This document shows, piece after piece, positions 8,518 to 17,083 of a stretch of DNA of 64,000 nucleotides. The DNA is from Bradyrhizobium jicamae (lineage in GTDB: Bacteria > Pseudomonadota > Alphaproteobacteria > Rhizobiales > Xanthobacteraceae): NCBI RefSeq assembly GCF_018130215.1, contig NZ_JAFCKQ010000004.1:62001-126000 (forward strand). The letters run 5' to 3'. Numbering within the stretch: the first letter of the stretch is position 1; every line of letters begins with the position of its first letter. The position numbers and the translations under genes are program-made. The notes beneath the pieces are model-generated. The model saw nothing but the letters and a program-made list of their open reading frames with translations. It did no database searches and had not been told where the DNA came from.

Positions 8518-10428
8518 ATGAGCATCCAGCACGAGAGCCGGTATCATGAGGTGTATGCCCGCTCGCTTCGGGACCCGGAGGGGTTTTGGGCGGAAGCGGC
8601 GCGCGAGATCGATTGGGTCGAGCCGGCGAGGAAGGTCTTCGACCCTGCGACGGGTTCGTATGGCCGCTGGTTCACCGGCGCCGTGGTCAACACCTGCTAC
8701 AATGCGCTGGATCGCCATGTCGGCGGCGGCCGCGCCAACCAACTCGCGCTGATCCATGATTCGCCGCTCACCAACACCATCACGAAGTTCACCTATTCGG
8801 AGCTGCTGAAGGAGGTGAAGACGCTCGCCGCGGTGATGCTGGATTTCGGCGTGACCAAGGGCGACCGCGTCATCCTTTATATGCCGATGGTGCCGGAGGC
8901 CGTGGTCGCTATGCTGGCCTGCGCACGGATCGGCGCCGTGCACAGCGTGGTGTTCGGTGGCTTTGCGGCGAAGGAGCTGGCGACCCGAATCGACGACGCC
9001 AAGCCGAAGCTGATCTTCTCGGCAAGTTGCGGGATCGAGCCAGGGCGCGTCGTGCAGTACAAGCCACTGCTCGACGAGGCGATCAAGCTCGCGAGCGCGA
9101 AGCCGGAGGCCTGCATCATCCTGCAGCGGCCACAGCATGGGTGCGACCTCGCCGCGGGCCGCGATCACGACTGGGAGAGCCTGCGCCGTGCTGCTCTCGC
9201 TGCCGGCAAGGCCGCGCCCTGCGCGCCGGTTCTCGCGACCGACCCGCTCTACATTCTCTACACTTCGGGTACCACGGGAATCCCGAAGGGCGTGGTGCGC
9301 GACAATGGCGGCCATCTCGTCGCGCTGAAATGGTCGATATACAATCTTTATGGCGTGAAGCCGGGCGAGGTGTGGTGGTGCGCCTCCGACATCGGCTGGG
9401 TCGTCGGTCACAGCTACATCGTCTATGGCCCGCTAATCCACGGCGCGACCTCGATCATGTATGAGGGCAAGCCGGTCGGCACGCCCGATGCCGGCGCATT
9501 CTGGCGTGTCATCAGCGAGCACAAGGCGGTCGCGCTGTTCACCGCGCCCACGGCGTTCCGCGCCATTCGCAAGGAAGACCCGGACGGCAAGTTCATCCGC
9601 CAGTACGATCTCTCGAAATTCCGCACGCTGTTCCTGGCCGGCGAGCGCGCCGATCCGCCGACTGTGGAGTGGGCCGAGCGGCAGCTCAAGGTGCCTGTCA
9701 TCGATCATTGGTGGCAGACCGAGACAGGCTGGTGCATCGCCGGCAATCCGGTGGGGTTAGGCCAGCTGCCGGTCAAGCATGGCTCGCCGACGGTGCCGAT
9801 GCCGGGCTATCAGGTCGATGTGGTCGACGAGGCGGCAAAGCCGGTGCCGGCAGGCACCATGGGCTCGATCGTGATCAAGCTGCCGATGCCGCCGGCCTGC
9901 CTGCCGACCCTGTGGCAGCAGGAAGAGCGCTTCAAAGAGGCGTATCTCTCGGAATTCCCCGGCTACTACAAGACGTCGGATGCCGGTTACAAGGACGAGG
10001 ACGGCTATGTCTGGGTGATGGGCCGCACCGATGACATCATCAATGTCGCCGGCCACCGGCTCTCGACCGGCGGCATGGAAGAGATCCTTGCATCGCATCC
10101 GGACGTCGCCGAATGCGCGGTGCTCGGCATCACGGACCCGATCAAGGGCGAGGTGCCCTGCGGCTTCCTGGTGCTGAAGGCCGGCGTGATCAAGCCGCCT
10201 GCCGAGGTCGAGAAGGAGGTCGTGGCGCTGGTGCGCGAGAAGCTCGGCCCGGTCGCCGCGTTCAAGCTCGCGATCACGGTGGCGCGGCTGCCGAAGACGC
10301 GCTCGGGCAAGATCCTGCGCGGCACCATCAAGAAGATCGCCGACGGCGAGCCCTGGACCATGCCGGCGACGATCGAGGACCCGAAGGTCCTCGACGAGAT
10401 CGGCGACGCACTGAAGGGGAAAGTGTAG
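8518..10428 (+). CDS. prpE: propionyl-CoA synthetase
   Basis: The 636-residue product has the length and motifs of PrpE in the acetyl-CoA synthetase branch. YTSGTTGIPKGVVRDNGGH is the ATP loop, with the Arg-Asp-Asn-Gly-Gly-His extension that PrpE shares. DHWWQTETGW closes the active site and SGKILRGTIKKIADG contains the C-terminal lysine that acetylation usually silences. It activates propionate (propionate + ATP + CoA to propionyl-CoA + AMP + PPi), feeding the methylmalonyl- or methylcitrate routes; neither pathway lies nearby. The start is supported by AGGGAG about eight bases upstream of ATG 8518. The downstream flank is an inverted repeat element. Confidence 0.92.
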   Translation: MSIQHESRYHEVYARSLRDPEGFWAEAAREIDWVEPARKVFDPATGSYGRWFTGAVVNTCYNALDRHVGGGRANQLALIHDSPLTNTITKFTYSELLKEVKTLAAVMLDFGVTKGDRVILYMPMVPEAVVAMLACARIGAVHSVVFGGFAAKELATRIDDAKPKLIFSASCGIEPGRVVQYKPLLDEAIKLASAKPEACIILQRPQHGCDLAAGRDHDWESLRRAALAAGKAAPCAPVLATDPLYILYTSGTTGIPKGVVRDNGGHLVALKWSIYNLYGVKPGEVWWCASDIGWVVGHSYIVYGPLIHGATSIMYEGKPVGTPDAGAFWRVISEHKAVALFTAPTAFRAIRKEDPDGKFIRQYDLSKFRTLFLAGERADPPTVEWAERQLKVPVIDHWWQTETGWCIAGNPVGLGQLPVKHGSPTVPMPGYQVDVVDEAAKPVPAGTMGSIVIKLPMPPACLPTLWQQEERFKEAYLSEFPGYYKTSDAGYKDEDGYVWVMGRTDDIINVAGHRLSTGGMEEILASHPDVAECAVLGITDPIKGEVPCGFLVLKAGVIKPPAEVEKEVVALVREKLGPVAAFKLAITVARLPKTRSGKILRGTIKKIADGEPWTMPATIEDPKVLDEIGDALKGKV

Positions 10429-10436
10429 CCCTCTTG

Positions 10437-10562
10437 CCTCGCCCGCTTGCGGGGAGAGGCCGGATTGCATGGCAATGCAATCCGGGTGAGGGGGTCTCCG
10501 CGCACGCGTTGCTCATTGCTCTCGCGGAAGTAGTTCCTCTCCCCGCAAGGGCGGGGCGAGGG
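10437..10562. repeat. palindromic intergenic repeat, MITE-like
   Basis: The left end (10437-10459) contains CTTGCGGGGAGAGG, and the right end (10536-10562) carries its reverse complement with one or two changes, so the ends can pair over roughly 23 bases. Inside, at about 10459-10484, lies a second perfect hairpin built on GGATTGCAT and ATGCAATCC. It sits between the 3' end of prpE and the 3' end of the next gene, which it may insulate. Similar short dispersed palindromes are common in Bradyrhizobium genomes; that link is from general knowledge. Confidence 0.75.
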
Positions 10563-10575
10563 GGACGACGACCGC

Positions 10576-11529
10576 CTACTGCTTCACCAGCGTCGCCACC
10601 GTGACGTGCGGCCAGCTCAGCCCGTTGAAGTTCAGCAGCACGGTCTGGCTGTATTGCAGCTGGTGCTTGATCGCGCCGTTGGCTTCACGGACGATTTCGA
10701 TCCAGAAGATCGCATCGACCTCGGCCGCATTCGCGTTCGGACCGCCGCCTGCGCCCTGCAGGAACGCGATGTTCGAGGTGCCGCCGCCCGTGGTCGGCGG
10801 GTTCAGCGGGTTGGTCGATACGCGCAGCACCGTGGTGCCGATGATCGTGTGTCCGGCAAGCGCCGCCGACAACACGCTGTTGGGATTGTCGACCATCGCC
10901 TGCGTGACGTGCGGGATGTCGGCGTGCGGCGTCCGGAACTGGCTCGGCGTGGACAGATTGCTCTCCGGAAACTGGATCTTGTTGTTCGGATTGCCGATCG
11001 TGAACGGCGTGATGCTGACCGGATGGATCTCCGGGCCGCTGTTGGTCGAGGAACTGGAGCCCTGCGCGACCAGCGAAGTGCCATGCGGGATATTGGCCAG
11101 GCGCGCAACTGTCGTCGGGTCGCTCGGATTGGTGGTGGCCGGCGCGGTGAGCCAGAGTCCCGGCTCGATGTGGATGCCGGCGAGCTTGTGGTTCGGGCCG
11201 AGCACGTGCGCGTCCTGGATCTGCTGCAGGTAGCGGATACCGTGCAGGTTGATGTCGTTCTGCAGCAGGCCGCGATTCGGGATGTCGCCGGGAATCTCGT
11301 CGAACTGCAGCGTCTCGATCGTCTCGTTCAATTCCAGGAAGCGATCCTGCGAACCGTGGAACGGCCGCCAGATCTGATTGAAGCCGCGGCCCTTCCACGT
11401 GCCCGGCAACATTGCCAGCGGACCCAGCAGGCTGCGCATGCGGACAGGCGTTGCCTGAAACTCTGCCTCTGACCCTTGTTCGATCCGCCCGGACACTGAA
11501 GTGAGTTGGAAATCCTGCAAGACGTCCAT
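10576..11529 (-). CDS. heme-binding / FABP-like beta-barrel protein
   Basis: The product has 317 residues. LGPLAMLPGTWKGRGFNQIWRP at residues 32-53 resembles the opening of nitrobindin/FABP-like barrels (L-x-G-x-W-x-G-x-G). A long middle part, rich in Asn, Thr, Pro and Ser and without cysteines, precedes the last strand, QLQYSQTVLLNFNGLSWPHV. It has no signal peptide. The start at 11529 is chosen for the GGAG eight bases upstream; the longer frame to 11580 lacks a ribosome binding site. Binding of heme or a hydrophobic ligand is inference from the barrel-like pattern. The 284 bases upstream (to 11813) look richer in A+T and hold no gene I can support. Confidence 0.6.
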   Translation of the reverse strand: MDVLQDFQLTSVSGRIEQGSEAEFQATPVRMRSLLGPLAMLPGTWKGRGFNQIWRPFHGSQDRFLELNETIETLQFDEIPGDIPNRGLLQNDINLHGIRYLQQIQDAHVLGPNHKLAGIHIEPGLWLTAPATTNPSDPTTVARLANIPHGTSLVAQGSSSSTNSGPEIHPVSITPFTIGNPNNKIQFPESNLSTPSQFRTPHADIPHVTQAMVDNPNSVLSAALAGHTIIGTTVLRVSTNPLNPPTTGGGTSNIAFLQGAGGGPNANAAEVDAIFWIEIVREANGAIKHQLQYSQTVLLNFNGLSWPHVTVATLVKQ

Positions 11530-11813
11530 CGTGAAAGCTCCATCGTTGAAGGCCGAAACTCGTTGCTCCGCCGGATGCAACTTGGAACTGTAATCTATAT
11601 GAAATTAGCATTGATGATTGAGAGATGGTTCACAATGGAGTTGCCTGCGGCAAATTTACCCGGGCGCACGGAAAGGCGCGCCCGGACAACGGCCCCGCAG
11701 CTGGCGGGCAGGCGAGGTTGGACGCAATTGGCAGCAAAATAGCCTTGATTTTGATGGATTGCGGGATCATTCCCGCGTCACACCTGATGTCGCCACGACC
11801 CATGGACCCACGG

Positions 11814-12086
11814 ATGCGATTGATTTCCACACGCGCCCCCTTCGCCCTGCTGCTCGCGCTACCGCTGCTTGCCGGCTGCCTGGAGCGCGGGCAATCGACG
11901 GTCGCGGACAGCATGGGCGACGATGATCAATACTGCCAGGCGGGCGGCAAGGTGAAGGTCGGCTCGCCCGAGTACGTCGCCTGCCGCAAGGACCGCGACG
12001 TGCAGCGACAGAATGCCGACGCACGCGCCGATCGCAAGCAGCGCGATCTCGGCGAATACATGCTGAACCATCCGGACGTGCACTAG
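11814..12086 (+). CDS. small lipoprotein, function unknown
   Basis: This 90-residue precursor has the lipobox LPLLAGC, so it should be lipidated on Cys22 and anchored to a membrane. The mature part is hydrophilic, with two further cysteines (DQYCQAGG, VACRKDRD) and a charged helical C-terminus. I start at ATG 11814 because it gives a standard lipoprotein signal; ATGs at 11802 and 11787 are in frame and neither has a clear ribosome binding site. It lies 19 bases upstream of the DUF6494 gene, so the two may share a transcript. Confidence 0.65.
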   Translation: MRLISTRAPFALLLALPLLAGCLERGQSTVADSMGDDDQYCQAGGKVKVGSPEYVACRKDRDVQRQNADARADRKQRDLGEYMLNHPDVH

Positions 12087-12105
12087 ATGTCATGAGGAGG
12101 CGATG

Positions 12106-12312
12106 ATGAACGAGGACGTCTTCAACAGCAGCCTTCGCGGATTCCTCAAGAAAGTCGGCATTACCTCCCAACGCGAAGTCGAGAAGGTTGTGCGCGATGC
12201 CGTCGCGGGCGGCCGGCTCAAAGGCGACGAGAAGCTCTCGGCGAAAGTTGTGCTGACCGTCGGCAGCGTCAATCTCGTTCACGAGGTATCGGGCGAGATC
12301 GAACTCGGCTGA
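12106..12312 (+). CDS. DUF6494 family small protein
   Basis: The 68-residue protein begins MNEDVFNSSLRGFLKKVGIT and continues with SQREVEK, which matches the small DUF6494 family of proteobacteria whose role is not known. It is predicted to be soluble, with a helical N-terminal half and a short beta-rich end (VVLTVGSVNLVHEVSGEIEL). GAGGAGG five bases upstream supports ATG 12106 over the ATG at 12103. It follows the lipoprotein gene closely and is convergent with trcR. Confidence 0.75.
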   Translation: MNEDVFNSSLRGFLKKVGITSQREVEKVVRDAVAGGRLKGDEKLSAKVVLTVGSVNLVHEVSGEIELG

Positions 12313-12358
12313 GAGAGCTCGCCGCATCTTCGCGTGGTACTCCTGGCACCGCGAGAAC

Positions 12359-12385
12359 AAAAACGCGGCGGGTTGCCCCGCCGCG
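12359..12385 (-). terminator. intrinsic terminator of trcR
   Basis: CGCGGCGGG (12364-12372) pairs perfectly with CCCGCCGCG (12377-12385) across a four-base loop. On the minus strand the stem is followed by five T residues (the A-run at 12359-12363). The position, 34 bases past the trcR stop, fits a Rho-independent terminator for that gene. It should also slow transcription arriving from the DUF6494 gene. Confidence 0.8.
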
Positions 12386-12418
12386 CCTGGTGATCCAGCG
12401 ATCGTTCGCGAGAAGCGC

Positions 12419-13120
12419 TTACTCCTCGTCGTCGTGCTTCTTGCCGCCGATCGTCTTCAGCTTGGCGAACACCGCGTCGACGTTGAGATCGTCGTGCTGT
12501 TTCTCGGTCGGCTCATAATAGTCGGGCTGATCCTTGCGCGTGGTCTCGGAAGCCGGCAGCAGCGTCGCGCCGCCATAGACGGCCGTGGTCGGCTTTTCCT
12601 TGGCGGCGCGCTGCACCTCGAAATCGAGCTCGATCTGCGAGCACAGGCCGAGCGTCACCGGGTCCATCGGCGTCAGCGTCGAGGCGTTCCAGTGGGTGCG
12701 ATCGCGCACGCTCGCGATCGTGGTCTTGGTGGTGCCGACCAGGCGCATGATCTGCGCGTCCTTCAGTTCGGGATGGTTGCGCACCAGCCAGAGGATCGCG
12801 CTCGGCCGCTCATGGCGGCGCGACACCGGCGTGTAACGCGGGCCCTTTTTCTTGGTGGCGGTCGGCAGCACCACCTTGCTCTCCTCGAGCCTGAGGCGGT
12901 AGTTCGGGTCGCGCTCGCCCTTCTCGATCTCCTCGCGGGTCAACTGGCCGTTCGAGATCGGGTCCATGCCCTTGATGCCTTGGGCGGCGTCGCCATCGGC
13001 GATGGCGCGCACCTCCAGGGGATGCATCTTGGTGAAATCGGCCACCTGATCGAAGGTCAGAGCGGTATTGTCGACCAGCCACACGGCAGTCGCCTTCGGC
13101 ATCAGCGGTGCGTTGCTCAT
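12419..13120 (-). CDS. trcR: cell cycle transcriptional regulator TrcR (DUF1013)
   Basis: The product has 233 residues and begins [20 protein letters not shown], characteristic of the DUF1013/TrcR family found across alphaproteobacteria. A helix-turn-helix-like N-terminal segment ([23 protein letters not shown]) is followed by a second one at about residues 120-145 ([20 protein letters not shown]). The C-terminus is acidic, ending KKHDDEE. Family members are regarded as conserved DNA-binding cell cycle regulators; nothing in this window shows its targets. AGGAG eight bases upstream fixes the start at 13120. It is divergent from ispH across 229 bases. Confidence 0.85.
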   Translation of the reverse strand: MSNAPLMPKATAVWLVDNTALTFDQVADFTKMHPLEVRAIADGDAAQGIKGMDPISNGQLTREEIEKGERDPNYRLRLEESKVVLPTATKKKGPRYTPVSRRHERPSAILWLVRNHPELKDAQIMRLVGTTKTTIASVRDRTHWNASTLTPMDPVTLGLCSQIELDFEVQRAAKEKPTTAVYGGATLLPASETTRKDQPDYYEPTEKQHDDLNVDAVFAKLKTIGGKKHDDEE

Positions 13121-13349
13121 GGCAAATCTCCTTTGTGCTTCGCCCACCTCTGTCGAGGCGAAGCTGGTAGTCATCGGCGATGACGGGAATTATGTGGCCT
13201 ATATAAGCCCTGAGGGGGGAATGGCGCAATGGGCCAGCAAAATCGCCTTGACAGCGCCCGAAAGCAGTCCCAAGTCCTTATCCGTATTGGCCGTTCCCCG
13301 CCCGCCGGCGAGGGGTGATTCGGTCCCGAGATTGCCCCGAGACAACCCC

Positions 13350-14324
13350 ATGTCCGCGAAAAAACCCGACCTGAGAATCGTGCTTTGTTCCCCACGTGGC
13401 TTCTGCGCCGGGGTGGTCCGCGCCATCGACACGGTGGAACGGGCGCTCACCATCTATGGTGCCCCGGTCTATGTCCGGCACGAGATCGTCCATAACAAGT
13501 ACGTGGTCGACAGCCTGAAGACCAAAGGCGCCATTTTCGTCGAGGAATTGGCTGAAATCCCCGATGATACCAATGCGCCGGTGGTGTTTTCGGCCCACGG
13601 GGTTCCCAAATCGGTCCCGGCCGAGGCCAAGTCCAGGAACTTCTTCTCGCTGGATGCGACCTGCCCGCTGGTGACCAAGGTCCACCGCGAGGCGGCGATC
13701 CATTTCAAGCGTGGCCGCGAGATCCTTCTGATCGGGCATTCGCACCACCCGGAGGTGGTCGGCACGCTGGGCCAGCTGCCGCCCGGCGCCGTGACCCTGA
13801 TCGAGACCGCCGAGGATGCCAAGACCTTCACCCCGAAGGACCCTGACAACCTCGCCTTCGTGACCCAGACCACGCTGTCGATCGACGACACCGCGGAGAT
13901 CGTGTCGCTGCTCAAGGAGCGCTTCCCGAACGTCAACGGCCCGCACAAGGAAGACATCTGCTACGCCACCACCAACCGCCAGCTCGCGGTCAAGAAGGTG
14001 GCACCGGTGGTCGACGCGCTGATCGTGGTCGGCGCACCGAACTCGTCGAACTCGCAGCGCCTTCGCGAGGTCGCCGAGCGCGAGGGTTGCCGGATTGCGG
14101 TGCTCGCCCAGCGCGCCAGCGACATCGACTGGGAGCGCTTCGAGGGCATCCGGAGCCTCGGAATCACCGCGGGCGCCTCGGCGCCGGAGGTGATCGTCGA
14201 GGAGATCATGGGCGCCTTCGCCGAACGGTACGAGCTTCACGTGGAGACGGTCTCGGCCGCGGAAGAGAACGAATTCTTCCCGCTGCCGCGTTCGCTGCGG
14301 CCCGACGCTGCCGCCGCGGAATAA
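13350..14324 (+). CDS. ispH: 4-hydroxy-3-methylbut-2-enyl diphosphate reductase
   Basis: This is a full-length IspH/LytB of 324 residues, the last enzyme of the MEP pathway. It converts HMBPP to IPP and DMAPP with a [4Fe-4S] cluster. The three cluster cysteines are visible in GFCAGV (Cys19), [11 protein letters not shown] and [10 protein letters not shown]. Substrate-binding residues are present in [21 protein letters not shown] and NSSNSQRL. The 5' frame is open further, but ATG 13350 begins the conserved domain directly. It starts a tight operon: thrB begins five bases after the stop and rnhA overlaps thrB. Confidence 0.95.
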   Translation: MSAKKPDLRIVLCSPRGFCAGVVRAIDTVERALTIYGAPVYVRHEIVHNKYVVDSLKTKGAIFVEELAEIPDDTNAPVVFSAHGVPKSVPAEAKSRNFFSLDATCPLVTKVHREAAIHFKRGREILLIGHSHHPEVVGTLGQLPPGAVTLIETAEDAKTFTPKDPDNLAFVTQTTLSIDDTAEIVSLLKERFPNVNGPHKEDICYATTNRQLAVKKVAPVVDALIVVGAPNSSNSQRLREVAEREGCRIAVLAQRASDIDWERFEGIRSLGITAGASAPEVIVEEIMGAFAERYELHVETVSAAEENEFFPLPRSLRPDAAAAE

Positions 14325-14329
14325 GCCAT

Positions 14330-15310
14330 ATGGCGGTTTACACCGACGTTGCCGCCGAAGACCTCGCGGAATTCCTCAAGAGCTACGGCATCGGCGAACT
14401 GCTCTCCTACAAGGGCATCGCCGAGGGTGTCGAGAATTCGAATTTCCTGCTGCACACGAGCCAGGGCGCCTACATCCTCACGCTCTACGAGAAGCGCGTG
14501 GCCGAAGGCGATCTGCCGTATTTTCTTTCGCTGATGGCGCATCTGGCCGAGCGCGGTGTGTCCTGCCCGCAGCCGGCCAGGAACCGCAACGGCGAGGTCA
14601 CGAGCCGGCTGGCCGGCCGGCCGGCAGCGATCATCAACTTCCTCGAAGGCGTGTGGCCGCGGCGGCCCAACGTCGCGCATTGCGCAGGCGTCGGCGAGGC
14701 GCTGGCAAGGATGCATCTCGCCGGGCGCGATTTCCCGCTGGTGCGCAATAACCCGCTGTCGGTCTCCGGCTGGCGGCCGCTGTTCGATCTTGCCGCCGCG
14801 CGCGCCGACAGCGTGCAGGCAAACCTCTCCGATCTCATCGCGCGCGAGCTCGACTATCTCGAAGCCAACTGGCCGACCGACCTGCCGGTCGGCGTCATCC
14901 ATGCCGATCTGTTTCCCGACAACGTGTTCTTCCTCGGCGACCGCCTGTCGGGCCTGATCGACTTCCCGTTTTCCTGCAACGACATCCTGGCCTACGACGT
15001 CGCGATCTGCCTGAACGCCTGGTGCTTCGAGCCGGATCATTCCTTCAACGTCACCAAGGCGCGCGCGCTGCTCAATGCCTACCGCCGCGAACGGCCGCTG
15101 TCGGCGGCGGAAGAGGCGGCGATGCCGCTGCTCGCGCGAGGCGCCGCGATGCGCTTCCTGCTCACCCGCCTGGTCGATTTCCTCAACGTGCCGGAAGGCG
15201 CACTGGTGCGGCCCAAGGACCCGCTGGAATATGTCCGCAAGCTGCGCTTCCAGCAGAATGTCGCCAGCCTCAACGACTACGGCATCACGCCGGCGGGATG
15301 CGCGGCGTGA
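14330..15310 (+). CDS. thrB: homoserine kinase
   Basis: The 326-residue protein is of the aminoglycoside-phosphotransferase-fold homoserine kinase type typical of alphaproteobacteria, not the GHMP-fold type. It has [13 protein letters not shown] at the nucleotide loop, [13 protein letters not shown] as the catalytic loop (Asp and Asn) and GLIDFPFS as the Mg-binding Asp. It phosphorylates L-homoserine with ATP in threonine synthesis. Five bases separate it from ispH and its last 13 bases overlap rnhA, so the three are probably one translationally coupled operon. Confidence 0.92.
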   Translation: MAVYTDVAAEDLAEFLKSYGIGELLSYKGIAEGVENSNFLLHTSQGAYILTLYEKRVAEGDLPYFLSLMAHLAERGVSCPQPARNRNGEVTSRLAGRPAAIINFLEGVWPRRPNVAHCAGVGEALARMHLAGRDFPLVRNNPLSVSGWRPLFDLAAARADSVQANLSDLIARELDYLEANWPTDLPVGVIHADLFPDNVFFLGDRLSGLIDFPFSCNDILAYDVAICLNAWCFEPDHSFNVTKARALLNAYRRERPLSAAEEAAMPLLARGAAMRFLLTRLVDFLNVPEGALVRPKDPLEYVRKLRFQQNVASLNDYGITPAGCAA

Positions 15311-15759
15311 ACGACAAGCCGCATGTCACGGTGTTCACCGACGGTGCCTGCTCCGGAAATCCCGGACCGGGCGGCTGGGGCGCGATCCTCAAATTCGGCG
15401 ATGTCGAGAAGGAATTGAAGGGCGGCGAGCCGCATACCACCAACAACCGCATGGAGCTGATGGCGGCGATCTCGGCGCTCGAGGCCCTCAGGAAGCCGTG
15501 CTTGGTTGATCTCACCACCGACAGCCAGTATGTCCGCCAGGGCATCACCGGCTGGATTCACGGCTGGAAGCGCAACGGCTGGCGCACCGCCGACAAGAAG
15601 CCGGTCAAGAATGTCGAGCTATGGCAGCGTCTCGAGGCGGCGCTGAAGCCGCACGAGGTGCGCTGGCACTGGATCAAGGGCCATGCCGGCCACGCCGAGA
15701 ACGAGCGCGCCGACGAGCTGGCGCGCGAGGGCGTCGCGATGGCGAAGTTGAAGGAGTAG
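15298..15759 (+). CDS. rnhA: ribonuclease HI
   Basis: The 153-residue protein has all the active-site carboxylates of RNase HI: Asp in [11 protein letters not shown], Glu in RMELMAA, Asp in TTDSQYV and Asp in NERADELA, with the His in GHAGHAENE. It also has the basic protrusion [15 protein letters not shown]. It removes RNA from RNA-DNA hybrids in the cytosol. The ATG at 15298 and a GTG at 15307 are both possible starts, and both overlap the end of thrB, implying coupled translation. A repeat element follows the gene. Confidence 0.95.
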   Translation: MRGVNDKPHVTVFTDGACSGNPGPGGWGAILKFGDVEKELKGGEPHTTNNRMELMAAISALEALRKPCLVDLTTDSQYVRQGITGWIHGWKRNGWRTADKKPVKNVELWQRLEAALKPHEVRWHWIKGHAGHAENERADELAREGVAMAKLKE

Positions 15760-15800
15760 GGCGGGCTGGGCTCAAACCCATCCTGCGGGCCATGATTGCA

Positions 15801-15893
15801 TCGATGCGAAGCATCGAACCTCAGGGGCGCAATTGCGCCCCCGGGGAATCGCGAGATTCCGGGGCTGGCGCTTCGGGCCATCCCCGGAACGAC
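15801..15893. repeat. dispersed palindromic repeat, family A (copy 1)
   Basis: It is built from successive small palindromes: CGATGCGAAGCATCG, GGGGCGCAATTGCGCCCC, GGAATCGCGAGATTCC and a terminal CCCCGGAACGAC. The same modules appear in the opposite orientation at 63643-63747. It lies between the 3' ends of rnhA and the convergent peroxiredoxin gene and can fold into several hairpins. Confidence 0.75.
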
Positions 15894-15902
15894 ATCAATG
15901 GA

Positions 15903-16388
15903 TCATAGCTGCCCGAGCAGCGTGTCGCCGCCGGAGACCTCGACCTTGCCCGGGGCGGCCTCGAGGTTGAGCCTCTTCACGACACCGTCCTCGACCAGCA
16001 TCGAGTAGCGCTTGGAACGGATGCCCAGCCCGTTGCCGGAGGCATCGAGCTCCATGCCGATCGCCTTGGCGAAGTCGGCATTGCCGTCGGCGAGGAAGAC
16101 GGCCTCGTCGCGCTGATCGGTGTCGCGCTTCCAGGCATTCATCACGAAGGCATCGTTGACCGAGACGATGGCGATGGTGTCGACGCCCTTGTTCTTCATG
16201 GCGTAGGCGTTGAGGAAGATGCTCGGCAGATGCATCTTGTGGCAGGTGCCGGTGTAGGCGCCGGGCACCGCGAACAGCGCGACCTTCTTGCCCTTGAAGA
16301 CATCGTCGGTGGTTTTCACCTGCGGCCCTTCGGCGGTCATCACGCGAAACTTGGTTTCCGGCAGCTTGTCGCCAACATTGATCGTCAT
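15903..16388 (-). CDS. peroxiredoxin, Prx5 type
   Basis: A 161-residue peroxiredoxin has the peroxidatic motif PGAYTGTCHKMHLPS, the Prx5/hybrid-type signature (P-x3-T-x2-C). It also has the paired helix SVNDAFVMNAW and the conserved Arg in GIRSKRYSML. It reduces hydrogen peroxide and alkyl hydroperoxides in the cytosol using thiol donors, probably glutathione or glutaredoxin. There is no fused glutaredoxin domain. The start at ATG 16388 begins the fold; the frame upstream is not conserved-looking. It is convergent with the ispH-thrB-rnhA operon, an order often seen in Bradyrhizobium. Confidence 0.9.
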   Translation of the reverse strand: MTINVGDKLPETKFRVMTAEGPQVKTTDDVFKGKKVALFAVPGAYTGTCHKMHLPSIFLNAYAMKNKGVDTIAIVSVNDAFVMNAWKRDTDQRDEAVFLADGNADFAKAIGMELDASGNGLGIRSKRYSMLVEDGVVKRLNLEAAPGKVEVSGGDTLLGQL

Positions 16389-16499
16389 CGTCAATTCTCC
16401 CTCGGTGATCGGACGTGTCTTAAACCCGGCGGTTGGACGGCACAATATTAGCTGGGGCGGAAACGGCAATGCCGGAAACAGGTCACTGTTGCGTCATCG

Positions 16500-17057
16500 T
16501 CACCCCGAAAAGCCTCCGGCGTCGAGAAACGCCTGCTCCTCCGCCGTCGTTTCCCGGCCCAGGACGCGGTTACGGTGCGGGAAGCGGCCGAACCGGCGGA
16601 TGATGTCGGCGTGGTCCTCGGCATATTTCAGGTTATCGGGATGACCACCGCATTGCCGGAACAGCGCGACGCAGCGCTGCTGGTCGGCGAGATGCTCCGA
16701 ATGCTCGAAGGGCAGATAGAGGAATTCCCGCAACAGCGGATCGACCCGCGCGTCGACGCCGCGGTCGATGGCACGGCTTGCGACCTCGCGCGCCAGCGGA
16801 TCGGTGGAAAAGGTCCTGGCGTCGTTGCGGAACAGGTTTCGCGGAAACTGGTCGAGTACGATTGTCAGCGCCAGCGCGCCTTCATCGCTCGCTTCCCATG
16901 ACGACAATTCGCCCGCAGCCGCCCTCTGCCAGGTGGCGAGGAAGCGGCTGCGGATCTCGGCATCGAATGTAACGTCGTGCCTGTACCAGCGGTCGCGGCC
17001 GGCCTCCCGCCAAAAGACGATGACGTCGGCAGGCGCAGCGAGGCGTACGTCAGTCAT
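16500..17057 (-). CDS. DUF924 family protein
   Basis: This 185-residue, all-helical protein has the markers of DUF924: VIVFWREAGRDRWY near the N-terminus, ALTIVLDQFPRNLFR in the middle, LPFEHSEHLADQQRCVALF, and RFGRFPHRNRVLGR near the end. Homologues are widespread and structurally TPR-like; the biochemical role is unknown. It is cytosolic. It begins 26 bases after the end of fadD on the same strand, so it may be read from the fadD transcript. Confidence 0.88.
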   Translation of the reverse strand: MTDVRLAAPADVIVFWREAGRDRWYRHDVTFDAEIRSRFLATWQRAAAGELSSWEASDEGALALTIVLDQFPRNLFRNDARTFSTDPLAREVASRAIDRGVDARVDPLLREFLYLPFEHSEHLADQQRCVALFRQCGGHPDNLKYAEDHADIIRRFGRFPHRNRVLGRETTAEEQAFLDAGGFSG

Positions 17058-17083
17058 GGTTCAACGTGCGCCCCACTTGCGCT

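Noticed and set aside
7519..9411. Continuation of the antiporter frame upstream as a giant 1145-residue protein
   Set aside because: The extra residues are the antisense of prpE and the TPR gene; the membrane protein begins at the TTG near 7518.
11625..11813. N-terminal extension of the small lipoprotein
   Set aside because: It would put about 60 residues before a complete lipoprotein signal, which must be at the N-terminus to work.
15760..15902. CRISPR-like array because of successive palindromes
   Set aside because: The palindromes are different from each other and there are no regularly spaced identical repeats or cas genes.
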